Notes: generated from the sequence alone by a model not told the origin. A DNA stretch of 64,000 bases from Streptomyces cellostaticus (GCF_023630175.1 NZ_JALLIN010000028.1:39298-103297); one strand, 5' to 3'; shown: positions 17,506 through 26,559, counted from the stretch's first letter. Numbers and translations are program-made.

Positions 17506-17545
17506 ACGGCGCCCCACCCCGCTCCCGCGCGGGGCGGGGCGCCGT
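17506..17545 (+). terminator. terminator after the DoxX gene
   Basis: 17-bp stem, with a single mismatch, of ACGGCGCCCC-A-CCCCGC against GCGGGGCGGGGCGCCGT; 6-nt loop. Confidence 0.8.
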
Positions 17546-17677
17546 CGGGCTCGCCGGGTGTGAAGGGCCCGAAAAACAGGGTGACGATCACGTGCGCCCC
17601 TGGGAACCTCCTGTCACACCCGCGGCGTACGCTGTATGGCTGTCATGGGGGGAGTCACGGGGGAACGGGGAGCAGTC

Positions 17678-18289
17678 GTGTGGGAGAGCCTGGGGTCGCT
17701 GGCCGCCGGCCCGTGGATCTACGTCATGGTGGCCCTGTCGGTGCTGCTCGACGTCTTCCTGCCGGTGCTGCCGAGCGGTGTCCTCGTCATCACCGCGGCC
17801 ACGGCGGCGGCCGCCGGCTCGGGTGCCGCGACGGGGCAGGTCCCGCACGAGGTGCCGGACATACTCGCCCTGATCCTCTCCGCCGCGACCGCCTCGCTCC
17901 TCGGTGACGTCGCCGCCTACCGGCTCGCCTGGCGGGGCGGCGAGCGCCTGGACCGGGCGATAGGCCGGTCCAGGCGGCTGACGGTCGCGCAGGAACGTCT
18001 CGGCGAGGCCCTGTCCCGGGGCGGCGGGGCCCTGGTGGTGCTCGCCCGGTTCGCGCCGGCCGGCCGCTCGGTGGTGTCCTTCTGCGCGGGTGCGGCGCAC
18101 CGCCGGGCCCGCGACTTCGTCCCCTGGTCCGCGCTGGCCGGGCTGTCCTGGGCCGCCTACAGCGTCGCCCTCGGCTACTTCGGCGCCCGCTGGCTGGGTG
18201 CCACCTGGCTGGCCACCGGCGTCTCGGTGGCCGCGCTGGTCGGCGCGGGTGCGGCGGCCGGGTTCCTGGTGCGGCGGCGTCCGGCGTAG
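17678..18289 (+). CDS. DedA family membrane protein
   Basis: About 203 aa. DedA/SNARE-associated features: LDVFLPVLPSGVLVITAA, then DVAAYRLAWRGGERL, ARFAPAGRSVVSFCAGAA (the conserved R-F-x-P-x-x-R core) and WSALAGLSWAAYSVALGYFGA. DedA proteins flip undecaprenyl phosphate or other lipids in the inner membrane. GTG 17678 follows GGGGAG at a good distance; ATG 17636 is an alternative start. Confidence 0.85.
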   Translation: MWESLGSLAAGPWIYVMVALSVLLDVFLPVLPSGVLVITAATAAAAGSGAATGQVPHEVPDILALILSAATASLLGDVAAYRLAWRGGERLDRAIGRSRRLTVAQERLGEALSRGGGALVVLARFAPAGRSVVSFCAGAAHRRARDFVPWSALAGLSWAAYSVALGYFGARWLGATWLATGVSVAALVGAGAAAGFLVRRRPA

Positions 18290-18396
18290 CGGTCCGGCCG
18301 CCGGCCGCCGCGGTGCTCCCCGGGGCTCGCGTACCGCCGCCCTCCCCGGACGCCGGTGCGCGGCGGCCGGAGAGGGCTGTGGGGGGAGGGGGGCGG

Positions 18397-19041
18397 TCAG
18401 CAGCTCGCCAGGTAGTTCGTCAGCGCGGACTTCTCCGCCGAGTCGACCGACAGGTCGTAGTAGTACTTCACCTGCACCCAGGCGCGGACGTACGTGCAGC
18501 GGTACGCGGTGCGCGACGGCATCCAGGTGGCCGGGTCCTGGTCGCCCTTGGCCTGGTTGACGTTGTCGGTGACGGCGATGAGCTGCGGGCGGGTCAGGTC
18601 GTTGGCGAAGGCCTGCCGTTGGGCGGTGGTCCACTTGCTCGCGCCGGAGTCCCAGGCCTCGGCCAGCGGCACGAGGTGGTCGATGTCGACGTCGGAGGCG
18701 GCGGTCCAGGTGGCGCCGTCGTAGGGGGAGTACCAACTGCCGCTGGTGGCGGCGCAGGAGGAGTTGGTGACGACGTTCGTGCCGTCCCGCTTCAGGACCG
18801 TCTCGCGGGTGTTGCAGGTGCCGCTGATGGTGATCCAGTGGGGGAACAGGTCGCGGTTGTAGCCGGTGCGGTTCTCGGTGGCCACGGTGAGCTGGGAGAG
18901 GTAGCTGCGGGCGGTGGCGCCGCTGACCGGCGTGGGCAGGGCGGCGGAGGCGCTCGGCGCGTCGAGGAGGGCGACGGATCCCATCAGTGCGCTGAGGGCG
19001 GCGAGTATGCTCAGCCGTCGACGCGCGTAGAACCGGGGCAT
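18397..19041 (-). CDS. secreted HNH-type nuclease (DUF1524/GmrSD-like)
   Basis: 214 aa. A basic N-terminus and hydrophobic core (LSILAALSALMGSVALLDAPSASA) form a Sec signal peptide. The mature part contains DVDIDHLVPLAEAWDSG, the HNH catalytic motif of the DUF1524-like family, and TRPQLIAVTDNVNQAKGDQD, which holds the second metal site. Two to four cysteines in the mature part could form disulfides. Role: extracellular DNA or RNA degradation for nutrient recycling. It is divergent from the manganese riboswitch transcript. Confidence 0.88.
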   Translation of the reverse strand: MPRFYARRRLSILAALSALMGSVALLDAPSASAALPTPVSGATARSYLSQLTVATENRTGYNRDLFPHWITISGTCNTRETVLKRDGTNVVTNSSCAATSGSWYSPYDGATWTAASDVDIDHLVPLAEAWDSGASKWTTAQRQAFANDLTRPQLIAVTDNVNQAKGDQDPATWMPSRTAYRCTYVRAWVQVKYYYDLSVDSAEKSALTNYLASC

Positions 19042-19198
19042 GCGAACTCCCTTGTGGGGTGGGGGTGTTGGAGCGCGGGCGTGGGAATGCTCGCGCTGCC
19101 GTGTTGCCGTTCGGTGAGCGCTCGGTTAGAAGCTAATGTCGCGTGCATGACACGACAAGGTTCGAGGTCGAACTTTCGATCCCGTACGATGGACGGCG

Positions 19199-19299
19199 CA
19201 GAAGGGGAGTAGCCCTTCGCCGGACCGTCGACATACTGCTCAGCGAGCCTGAGCCGGCGCCCGGAGGCGGCCCCGCGGGGACCGCCGGCGAGACCTTCG
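19199..19299 (+). promoter_or_regulatory. yybP-ykoY (manganese) riboswitch
   Basis: The conserved aptamer parts are visible: GAAGGGGAGTAGCCC at 19201-19215, a CGTCGACATACTG internal segment, a GC-rich second arm, and the closing GAGACCTTC, with GAAGG (19201-19205) pairing with CCTTC (19294-19298). A TACGAT -10 is at 19185-19190. Downstream, TCGGTGGGG can pair with CCCCGACCGA just before the GAGG ribosome site, a possible expression platform. Mn2+ binding would turn on the exporter. Confidence 0.85.
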
Positions 19300-19414
19300 G
19301 CAAGCAGTGCACGCCCGTGCCCCGAGGCGCGGGCGCCGAGTGCGCTGCCGTGCCGAGGTGTCCTTTGTGAGGTGCAGAGCTCTCGGTGGGGCAGCCCCGA
19401 CCGATTGAGGGACC

Positions 19415-19996
19415 TTGATCAGCATCACCGTGACGGCGCTCGTCTTCGGCGTCGTCTTCCTCGCCGAACTGCCGGACAAGACCGCGCTCGCCGGGCTCGT
19501 CCTCGGCACCCGCTACCGCGCCTCGTACGTCTTCGCGGGTGTCGCCGCCGCCTTTCTGCTGCACGTCGTGCTCGCCGTCGCCGCCGGCAGCGTGCTGACC
19601 CTGCTCCCGCAGCGGATCGTGCACGCGCTCACCGGTGCGCTCTTCCTCGCCGGTGCGGCGGTGCTGCTGCTGAAGAGGGACGAGGGCGAGGAGGAGATCA
19701 AGAAGCCCGCCGACCAGTCCTTCTGGAAGGTCGCCGGCACCGGCTTCATGCTCATCCTGGTCGCCGAGTTCGGCGATCTCACCCAGATCATGACCGCCAA
19801 CCTCGCCGCCCGCTACGACGACCCGCTCTCCGTCGGCCTCGGCGCGGTCCTCGGCCTGTGGGCCGTCGCGGGGCTCGGCATCGTGGGCGGGAAGGCCCTG
19901 ATGAAGCGGGTGCCGCTGCGGCTGATCGCGCGGATCGCGGCGCTGCTGATGCTGGGCCTGGGCGTGTGGAGTCTGTACGAGGCCATCGCCGGCTGA
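19415..19996 (+). CDS. UPF0016/Gdt1-type manganese exporter
   Basis: 193 aa, six hydrophobic segments in two homologous halves. Each half carries the signature acidic motif: ELPDKT (residues 18-23) and EFGDLT (118-123). The central charged loop is KRDEGEEEIKK. Family members (TMEM165/Gdt1, bacterial MneA) export Mn2+ or exchange cations. The start is TTG 19415 after TTGAGGG. The yybP-ykoY aptamer in the leader strongly supports a manganese homeostasis role. Confidence 0.92.
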   Translation: MISITVTALVFGVVFLAELPDKTALAGLVLGTRYRASYVFAGVAAAFLLHVVLAVAAGSVLTLLPQRIVHALTGALFLAGAAVLLLKRDEGEEEIKKPADQSFWKVAGTGFMLILVAEFGDLTQIMTANLAARYDDPLSVGLGAVLGLWAVAGLGIVGGKALMKRVPLRLIARIAALLMLGLGVWSLYEAIAG

Positions 19997-20177
19997 GCGA
20001 ACGGACGGTGCACACCCGCGGTGGCGGTGGCGGTACCGCGACATGTTTTGTACCGTGAGGGAACAAAGGGGCTCCCGTCCGTTCTCCCTGACCGGCGGGC
20101 GGGGCCCTTTCGTCTTCCGTCCCCGCCCCGCCCTGTCGTTCCGTATCCCGGGGCGCCCCTACCAGGAGGAGCCGCCG

Positions 20178-20846
20178 ATGCCGGCCACCACGACGCCCGC
20201 CGTCCTCACCGCCCGCGCCCTCCTGCTCGACATGGACGGCACCCTGGTCGACTCCGACGCCGTGGTCGAGCGCGTCTGGCGGCGCTGGGCCGGGCGTCAC
20301 GGACTGGACGGCGACGAGGTGATGAAGGTCGTGCACGGGCGGCAGGGGCACGCCTCGATGGCGGTGCTGCTGCCCGGGCGGCCGGTCGAGCGCAATCTCG
20401 CCGACAACGCCCGCATGCTCGCCGAGGAGACCGCCGACATGGACGGCGTGGTCGAGGTTCCCGGCGCCGGTGCCTTCCTCGCCTCCCTGGGCGGGGTGCC
20501 GCACGCCCTGGTGACCTCCGCCGACGTCGCCCTGTCCACCGCCCGCATGGCCGCGGCGGGACTGCCGCTGCCCGAGGTGCGCGTCACCGCGGAGTCGGTG
20601 GGGGCGAGCAAGCCCAACCCCGAGGGGTTCCTGAAGGGCGCGGCGGAGCTGGGCGTCGACCCGGCCGACTGCGTCGTCCTCGAGGACTCCGGGGCCGGCG
20701 TGGCGGCCGGACGGGCCGCGGGGATGCGGGTGGTCGGCGTGGGGGCGCGGTCCGCCTCGCACGCGCCGGACGTGGTGGTGCCGGACCTGACCGGGGTGCG
20801 GGTGGAACCCGCCGGGGACGGCACGGTCCGGCTGCACCTGGCCTGA
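20178..20846 (+). CDS. HAD-IA phosphatase (sugar-phosphatase / beta-PGM-like)
   Basis: 222 aa. Motif I is LLLDMDGTLVDSD (Asp18 nucleophile), motif II is ALVTSADV, then SKPNPEGFLKGAAELG with the catalytic Lys, and motif IV is VLEDSGAGVAAGRAAGM. An N-terminal helical cap follows motif I. Substrate is probably a sugar or polyol phosphate. ATG 20178 follows AGGAGGAG. Confidence 0.9.
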   Translation: MPATTTPAVLTARALLLDMDGTLVDSDAVVERVWRRWAGRHGLDGDEVMKVVHGRQGHASMAVLLPGRPVERNLADNARMLAEETADMDGVVEVPGAGAFLASLGGVPHALVTSADVALSTARMAAAGLPLPEVRVTAESVGASKPNPEGFLKGAAELGVDPADCVVLEDSGAGVAAGRAAGMRVVGVGARSASHAPDVVVPDLTGVRVEPAGDGTVRLHLA

Positions 20847-20899
20847 GCCGCGCCCGGCCCCGGGCGCCCGGACCCGGCGGACGCGGCCCCGTCCCGCGG

Positions 20900-21829
20900 C
20901 TACCAGGTCTCCGACTCCAGCCGCGCGCGGGTCGCCGCGCCGTAGACCCCGGGTGTGTCGCCGCGTACGCCGCGGGCGCGCTGGTACGTGCGCACGGCGT
21001 CCTCGACCGGGCGGGTGTACACGCCGTCGATGTGGTCGGGGTAGAGGTTCAGCGCGCTCAGCCGGGCCTGCAGGTCGACGACCTCCAGGCCCTGGTCGCC
21101 GCGGCGCAGGGCCAGTGGCGTGGCGGTCGGGGAGGGGCTGTTCGGCGCCGTTCCCGAGGGGGCCGGACGGGAGGCGCCGCGGGACGCCGGGGCAGTGGCC
21201 GCCGCCCCGGGCGCGGACGGCGTGGAGGTCGGCAGGCGGACGGCGGACGGGGACGCGGGCCCCGGCGAGAAGGCGGAGCCCGGCGACACCGGGGCCTCCT
21301 CCGGCAGGCTCTCCCGTACCTCCGGCGCCGACCGGTCCCGCGTCGGTTCCTGGTAGGAGAGCAGCCCGCCCGCGAGACTCACGGCGGCCACCACCGCGCC
21401 GGCGCCCGCCACGCACAGCAGCGCGGTACGGCGCCGGCGGGCGCGGCCGGTGGTCGCGGACGCGGCCGGGGCCGGGAACGGCTCCGCGCCCACGTCCCCG
21501 GAGGGCGGTAACTCCCGCGTGCCGGGACCGGGCGCTGCGGCGCCGGCCTCCGCCGCCGGAGCGCCCGCCCGGTCGCCGTCCACCGCGGACGCACCGGTGG
21601 AGGGGGCCTCCTGCTCCGCCTCCGGCGGCCCTGCCGAGCCGTCCGGGCCCCCCACCCCCACGTAGGGCCGTACGCGCAGTGCGTCGAAGTCCTCCGCCGC
21701 GGCCGTCTCGGCCGTGCGTGTCTCGCGCAGGGCCTCGGACGCCCGCGCCGTGCAGGCGCACGACGGGGTGTGGTCCGGCCCCCTGGGCGCACCGCACTCC
21801 GGGCAGGTGTGGCCGCTCGACTCCGGCAT
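20900..21829 (-). CDS. membrane protein with zinc finger and peptidoglycan-binding domain
   Basis: 309 aa. The N-terminus has a small zinc-finger-like motif (HTCPECGAPRGPDHTPSCAC). A cytosolic Ala/Pro-rich stretch follows, then one transmembrane helix near residue 150 (TALLCVAGAGAVVAAVSLAGG), a Pro/Ser/Thr-rich extracytoplasmic linker, and a C-terminal PG_binding_1 domain (RRGDQGLEVVDLQARLSAL, DGVYTRPVEDAVRTYQRA). The topology joins an intracellular metal site to the cell wall. ATG 21829 follows GGGGGAGC. It is divergent from the MFS gene. Confidence 0.85.
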   Translation of the reverse strand: MPESSGHTCPECGAPRGPDHTPSCACTARASEALRETRTAETAAAEDFDALRVRPYVGVGGPDGSAGPPEAEQEAPSTGASAVDGDRAGAPAAEAGAAAPGPGTRELPPSGDVGAEPFPAPAASATTGRARRRRTALLCVAGAGAVVAAVSLAGGLLSYQEPTRDRSAPEVRESLPEEAPVSPGSAFSPGPASPSAVRLPTSTPSAPGAAATAPASRGASRPAPSGTAPNSPSPTATPLALRRGDQGLEVVDLQARLSALNLYPDHIDGVYTRPVEDAVRTYQRARGVRGDTPGVYGAATRARLESETW

Positions 21830-21857
21830 GTGCTCCCCCGTCCCCTTGAGAACTTCA

Positions 21858-21877
21858 GAGGATATGCATATTTCCTC
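21858..21877. promoter_or_regulatory. palindrome between divergent membrane protein genes
   Basis: GAGGATATGCATATTTCCTC, an imperfect 20-bp palindrome with a perfect ATATGCATAT core, unusually AT-rich for its surroundings. It lies between the starts of the peptidoglycan-binding protein and the MFS-MarR gene, where an autoregulatory site would be expected. Confidence 0.45.
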
Positions 21878-21978
21878 CACCACCACAGGACTCAATGGGA
21901 CAACCACAGACCTCAACGGGCCATAAGCGGTGACACCGCCCAGGATGGAAGGGGCGCATCGAGCGCCGGGAGGTCTCC

Positions 21979-24018
21979 ATGGCCCTGGACACGCACGGCA
22001 CGGCGAAGGACGCGGCGGCCGCCGAACACGTCTCCGGCAACGCGCTCGTCTCGATCGGGGCCCTGCTGCTCGGGCTGCTGCTGGCCGCACTCGACCAGAC
22101 CATCGTGGCGACCGCGCTGCCCACGATCGTCAGCGACCTCGGCGGGCTCGAGCACCTGTCCTGGGTCGTCACCGCCTACCTGCTGGCCTCCACCGCCGCG
22201 ACCCCGCTCTGGGGCAAGCTCGGCGACCAGTACGGGCGCAAGAAGCTGTTCCAGACCGCGATCGTCGTCTTCCTCGTCGGATCCGCGCTGTGCGGAATGG
22301 CGCAGGACATGCCGCAGCTCATCGCGTTCCGGGCCGTGCAGGGGCTCGGTGGCGGGGGACTGCTGGTGCTGTCGATGGCGATCGTCGGCGACATCGTGCC
22401 GCCCCGGGAACGCGGGCGCTACCAGGGGCTGTTCGGTGCGGTGTTCGGTGCCACCAGTGTGCTCGGGCCGCTCCTCGGCGGGCTGCTCACCGAACAGCTG
22501 AGCTGGCGCTGGGTGTTCTACGTCAACCTGCCCGTCGGTGTCGTCGCCCTGGCCGTGATCGCCACCGCCCTGCACATCCCGCGCCGGGCCGCCCGGCACG
22601 TCATCGACTACCTCGGCACCGCGCTGATCGCCTCGGTCGCCACCTGCCTGGTGCTGGTCGCCTCCCTCGGCGGCACGACCTGGGGCTGGGGTTCGCCGCA
22701 GATCATCGGGCTCGTGGTGCTCGGCGCCGTGCTCGCCGCCGCCTTCGTCGCGGTGGAGCGCCGGGCCGCCGAACCGGTCCTGCCGCTCAAGCTGTTCCGC
22801 CTGCGCACCTTCACCCTCGCCGCCGTCATCGGCTTCATCGTCGGCTTCGCCATGTTCGGCGCGATGACCTACCTGCCGACCTTCCTCCAGGTCGTGCACG
22901 GGATCTCCCCGACGATGTCCGGTGTCCACATGCTGCCGATGGTGATCGGCCTGCTGCTGTCCTCCACCGCCTCCGGGCAGATCGTCAGCCGCACCGGCCG
23001 CTGGAAGGTGTTCCCCGTCGCCGGCACCGGCGTCACCGCCGTCGGCCTGCTCCTGCTGCACCGGCTGGACGAGGACAGCCCGGCCACCGAGATGAGCGCC
23101 TACTTCTTCGTCTTCGGCCTGGGCCTCGGCCTGGTCCTGCAGGTCCTGGTCCTCATCGTGCAGAACGCGGTGTCGTACGAGGATCTGGGCGTCGCCACCT
23201 CCGGCGTCACCTTCTTCCGCTCCATCGGCGCCTCCTTCGGGGTCGCCGTCTTCGGCACCGTGTTCGCGAGCCGCCTCGCCGACGGGCTCGCCGACGCCTT
23301 CCGCGGCGTCCGGCTGCCCCCCGGCGCCACCCCCGACGCCCTGAAGGCCGATCCGCGCGGCATCACCGCGCTGCCGCCCCCGCTGCGCCCGGCGGCCCTG
23401 CACGCGTACGCGTCCGCCATCACCGACGTGTTCCTGTACGCCGCCCCCGTCGCCGCCCTCGGTTTCGTCCTGGCGTGGTTCCTGAAGGAGGACCGGCTGC
23501 GCGGCTCGGTCACCGCGCCGGACGCCTCCGAGACCATCCCGCCGAACCCGGTCGAGCGCTCCTCGGGCGACGAGGTGAGCCGCGCGCTGTCCGTGCTCGG
23601 CAGCCGCGAGGGACGCCGCGAGGTCTACCGGGACATCACCGAGCGGGCCGGGTACGACCTGCTGCCCGCCGCGAGCTGGCTGCTGCTGCGCATCCGCAGG
23701 TACGGCTCGGTGGAGCCCGGAGTGCTCGCCGAGCGCGGTCCCGTGCCGCTGCGGACGGTCCTTGCGGCCGCCCGGCAGGTCGAGGAGCGCCGCCTGGCCG
23801 AGCGGGAGGGCCTGGACCTGGTGCTGACCGCGGCCGGCCGCGAGGTCGCCGAACGGCTCGCCGCGGCCCGGGAGAAGTCCCTGGCCGAACTGCTCGGCGA
23901 CTGGTGGGTCCCCGGCCGGTCCACGGACCTCACCCGGCTCGTCAAGGACCTGACCGGCGAACTGTGCGGCGCGGAGGGCGAGCGGCCGGCCGACGGCGCG
24001 GTGCTCGGCCGTCGTTGA
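21979..24018 (+). CDS. DHA2 MFS drug exporter fused to a C-terminal MarR-like domain
   Basis: 679 aa. Residues 20-505 are a 14-helix DHA2 (EmrB/QacA) transporter: ALDQTIVATALPTIVSDLGG (motif of helix 1), GKLGDQYGRKK, RAVQGLGGGGLLVL and a WRWVFYVNLPVG motif. After a linker (about 510-535) comes a winged-helix-like region AGYDLLPAASWLLLRIRRYG, LRTVLAAARQVEERRLAE, LVLTAAGREVAERL, which has the order of MarR helices. The usual DHA2 length is about 500 aa, so this is a fusion. It may sense drug at the membrane or act as a regulatory tail. ATG 21979 follows GGGAGG. Confidence 0.9.
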   Translation: MALDTHGTAKDAAAAEHVSGNALVSIGALLLGLLLAALDQTIVATALPTIVSDLGGLEHLSWVVTAYLLASTAATPLWGKLGDQYGRKKLFQTAIVVFLVGSALCGMAQDMPQLIAFRAVQGLGGGGLLVLSMAIVGDIVPPRERGRYQGLFGAVFGATSVLGPLLGGLLTEQLSWRWVFYVNLPVGVVALAVIATALHIPRRAARHVIDYLGTALIASVATCLVLVASLGGTTWGWGSPQIIGLVVLGAVLAAAFVAVERRAAEPVLPLKLFRLRTFTLAAVIGFIVGFAMFGAMTYLPTFLQVVHGISPTMSGVHMLPMVIGLLLSSTASGQIVSRTGRWKVFPVAGTGVTAVGLLLLHRLDEDSPATEMSAYFFVFGLGLGLVLQVLVLIVQNAVSYEDLGVATSGVTFFRSIGASFGVAVFGTVFASRLADGLADAFRGVRLPPGATPDALKADPRGITALPPPLRPAALHAYASAITDVFLYAAPVAALGFVLAWFLKEDRLRGSVTAPDASETIPPNPVERSSGDEVSRALSVLGSREGRREVYRDITERAGYDLLPAASWLLLRIRRYGSVEPGVLAERGPVPLRTVLAAARQVEERRLAEREGLDLVLTAAGREVAERLAAAREKSLAELLGDWWVPGRSTDLTRLVKDLTGELCGAEGERPADGAVLGRR

Positions 24019-24514
24019 CGGGGCCCGGCAGTTCCTTGCGGAACCAGTGCTCGGCGTACCGGTCGTCGTTGTGGGGCCCCGTCTCCGAGTAGCCGAGCCG
24101 GGCGTACAGGGCGCGGGCCTCGACCAGGTCGGCACGGGTGTCCAGGACCAGCGCCGTGGCGCCGAGGGCACGGGCGGCCTCCTCGGCGGCGGCGACCAGG
24201 AGCGCCGCCCCGCCCCGGCCGCGCATCCCGTCGAGCACGAACACCCGTGTGAGTTCGGCGGTGTCCGGGGCCAGCAGCCGTACGCCCGCCGAGCCGGCCG
24301 GCTCGCCGTCGTACCGGCCGAGCAGCAACTGCCCGCTGGGCGGTGCGAGTTCGGCGCCGGCGTGGGCGGCGATCCCCCGTTCCAGCTCCTCCGGCGCGGT
24401 GCGGCGTCCCTCGTGCAGCAGGTACCAGCGGTCGCTGACCTCCGTGTAGTACGCCCGCCACAGCGCGACGGCGGCCGGGGAGTCGTAACGTTCCGGGGCG
24501 ATCATCCACGTCAT
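23942..24514 (-). CDS. GNAT acetyltransferase
   Basis: 190 aa. The acetyl-CoA motif A region is LTRVFVLDGMRGRGGAALLVAAAEE (R-G-x-G core), followed by LVLDTRADLVEARALYARLGY, typical of GNAT N-acetyltransferases. The N-terminus is MTWMIAPERYDS. The C-terminal 25 residues are Arg/Pro-rich and antisense to the MFS gene: the two genes overlap tail-to-tail by 77 bp. Substrate unknown. Confidence 0.87.
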   Translation of the reverse strand: MTWMIAPERYDSPAAVALWRAYYTEVSDRWYLLHEGRRTAPEELERGIAAHAGAELAPPSGQLLLGRYDGEPAGSAGVRLLAPDTAELTRVFVLDGMRGRGGAALLVAAAEEAARALGATALVLDTRADLVEARALYARLGYSETGPHNDDRYAEHWFRKELPGPVNDGRAPRRRPAARPPRRTVRRSGP

Positions 24515-24662
24515 GCCGGGGATTGTGCGCCGTCGGCGGGCAGCGGGCGCAACCGGATATGCGTGCGCCGCTGCGCCGGTGGGCCACCGTTTGTGCGCCG
24601 ACTTCCGGGTCACACGGAAGGAGAGCCGGCCAGCGGGGCCGGTCCGATTCCGGAAGGCAACC

Positions 24663-25334
24663 ATGTCAACAGGCATGATCATCGCTGTGATCGTGGTCGT
24701 GGCGGCCCTGGTCCTGGCCGCCACCCTGATAACGCGCGGCCGCGGCCGGCAGGGCGGACCGGACCTGAAGCAGCGCTTCGGGCCCGAGTACCAGCGGACC
24801 GTGGCCCGGCACGACGGCGACGCCAAGGCCGCCGAGCGCGAGCTGACCGAGCGTCTGGAGCGCCACGGCAAGCTGCGCGAGCGGCCCCTGGAGCCCGCCG
24901 AGCGCGAGCAGTACAGCGCTCGCTGGACCGCCGTGCAGGAGCGGTTCGTGGAGGCGCCGCGAGAGGCGGTCGCCGAGGCCGACCGGCTGCTGTCGGATCT
25001 CGCCGCCTTCCGTGGCTACCCGGACGGCGGGCGCTACGAGGAGCAGCTCGCCGCGCTGTCCGTGCACCACGCCCAGCACGTCGAGGGCTACCGGCGGGTG
25101 CACCGGGTGGGCCAGGCCGGTCCGGTCGGCGGGGCGGGCGAGTCCGCGGCCGGAACCGAGGAGCTGCGCACCGCGCTGATGGACGCGCGCGCCCTCTTCG
25201 ACGACCTGATGCGCGACTCGGCCCGGGCGACCGGCCACCGCTCCGAGGTCACGGCCGCGACGGCTGACGACACCCGGCACCAGTCGTCCGGCAAGCCGGG
25301 CATGTTCGGCAAGAGCCACCCGAGGGGAGTCTGA
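24663..25334 (+). CDS. single-pass membrane protein with conserved helical domain
   Basis: 223 aa. One N-terminal transmembrane helix (IIAVIVVVAALVLAATLI), then a basic patch and a soluble helical domain. The segment VQERFVEAPREAVAEADRLLSDLAAF is nearly repeated in the next gene (FVEEPRTAVEEADRTLEEIAARF), so the two share a domain. ATG 24663 follows GGAAGG. It ends 2 bp before the next ATG, so they form one operon. I do not recognise a named family. Confidence 0.8.
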   Translation: MSTGMIIAVIVVVAALVLAATLITRGRGRQGGPDLKQRFGPEYQRTVARHDGDAKAAERELTERLERHGKLRERPLEPAEREQYSARWTAVQERFVEAPREAVAEADRLLSDLAAFRGYPDGGRYEEQLAALSVHHAQHVEGYRRVHRVGQAGPVGGAGESAAGTEELRTALMDARALFDDLMRDSARATGHRSEVTAATADDTRHQSSGKPGMFGKSHPRGV

Positions 25335-25336
25335 CC

Positions 25337-26305
25337 ATGGCCGTGAACAGGGACGCGGCGGCGGGTGCCGAGGGGTACCCGGCCGAGGACGACGCCACCG
25401 GTGCCGGGCGGCACCCCGACGACCGGCGCCCGGTCGGTGAACGCCCCGTGGGCGAGCCGGCGCGGGGCGAGTCGGTGCACCGCCCCGAGGGCGGAGCGGG
25501 CTCGCTCCACGGTGAGCCCGGCGCCGGCCGGGAGGAGCTGACGGGAGACGGCCGCACGCCGCCGCGCGGCGCGGAGGCCCACCCGGGCACGACCCCCGCC
25601 GGGACGACGGGGGCGGCTGGAGCGGGCGCGGCCGGCACCGGAGCCGGGACGGACACCGGCGCGATGCGCGACGCGAGGACCGGCACCCGGGGGGCGGGTA
25701 CGGACGGACCCGGCACCCGCGGTACGGACACCGCCCGGACCGGCACCCCCGGCACCGGCGTCGACGAAGGCGCGGGCGCGGCGGACCGGAGCGAGTCCGG
25801 TACGGGCGCACGCGGTGCGGGGACGCCCGGCGCCTCCGCACCGGGCGAGCGGACGACCGGCGACGGTGGGGCGGTGCCGGCCCCGCACGGGGCCCCGGGG
25901 CGCGGGGCGGCGACGGCCTCGGGCCGGGGGGTGGACACGGGGCACCCCGGGTCCACCGCGGCCCGGACCGGCGACACCGGTCGGCCCGGTACCGAGGGCA
26001 AGGGCTCCGGCGGCCACGCCCCGCTCCTCGCGACCGAGGAGGCGGAGAAGTGGGAGGCACAGCTACGCCAGACGCTCGCCGGGTTCGTGGAGGAGCCTCG
26101 GACGGCCGTCGAGGAGGCCGACCGGACGCTGGAGGAGATAGCCGCGCGGTTCGGCGAGGCCGTCACCCGGCGCCGCCGGACGCTGCGCACGTCCTGGGAG
26201 AGCGGCGAGGGGAGCGACCCGGCGCGGCACGAGACGGACACCGAGCAACTGCGCCTCGCCCTGCGGGACTACCGCGAACTGGCCGACCGGCTGCTCCACC
26301 TCTAG
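25337..26305 (+). CDS. low-complexity protein with shared helical C-terminal domain
   Basis: 322 aa. Residues 1-225 are disordered, rich in Gly, Ala, Thr, Arg and Asp with imperfect short repeats such as GTGTRGAGTDGPGTRG. Residues 230-322 are a helical domain (WEAQLRQTLAGFVEEPRTAV ... LRLALRDYRELADRLLHL) related to that in the upstream gene. No membrane segment, so it may partner the membrane-anchored upstream protein through the shared domain. Function unknown. Confidence 0.75.
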   Translation: MAVNRDAAAGAEGYPAEDDATGAGRHPDDRRPVGERPVGEPARGESVHRPEGGAGSLHGEPGAGREELTGDGRTPPRGAEAHPGTTPAGTTGAAGAGAAGTGAGTDTGAMRDARTGTRGAGTDGPGTRGTDTARTGTPGTGVDEGAGAADRSESGTGARGAGTPGASAPGERTTGDGGAVPAPHGAPGRGAATASGRGVDTGHPGSTAARTGDTGRPGTEGKGSGGHAPLLATEEAEKWEAQLRQTLAGFVEEPRTAVEEADRTLEEIAARFGEAVTRRRRTLRTSWESGEGSDPARHETDTEQLRLALRDYRELADRLLHL

Positions 26306-26559
26306 TGCCGGACGCCGCCGGCCGGTGAGTCCTTCCGGTCACGGCACCGGCGGCCGGCGGAGCGGACCGCAGGCGGGCGGCAGGACCCGGTCGACGCGGG
26401 TGAGCGGGGCAGGGTGCGTCCAACCGCGGCGTGGAGGAGGGCACCGGCGCGAAGCGCCGGCAACCGACGACAGCGCCGCAGATGGACGCGCCCTGCCCCG
26501 CTTCCGCGCGCCGGTCCGCCGGACAGGCCCTGAACCGGGGCGCCCGCCCCGGACCCGGC

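Noticed and set aside
19143..19370. Frame covering the manganese riboswitch
   Set aside because: The conserved yybP-ykoY aptamer explains the sequence; the frame is Pro/Gly/Ala-rich and has no ribosome site.
20900..22090. Longer start for the peptidoglycan-binding protein
   Set aside because: It would overlap the MFS coding region; ATG 21829 has a good ribosome site.
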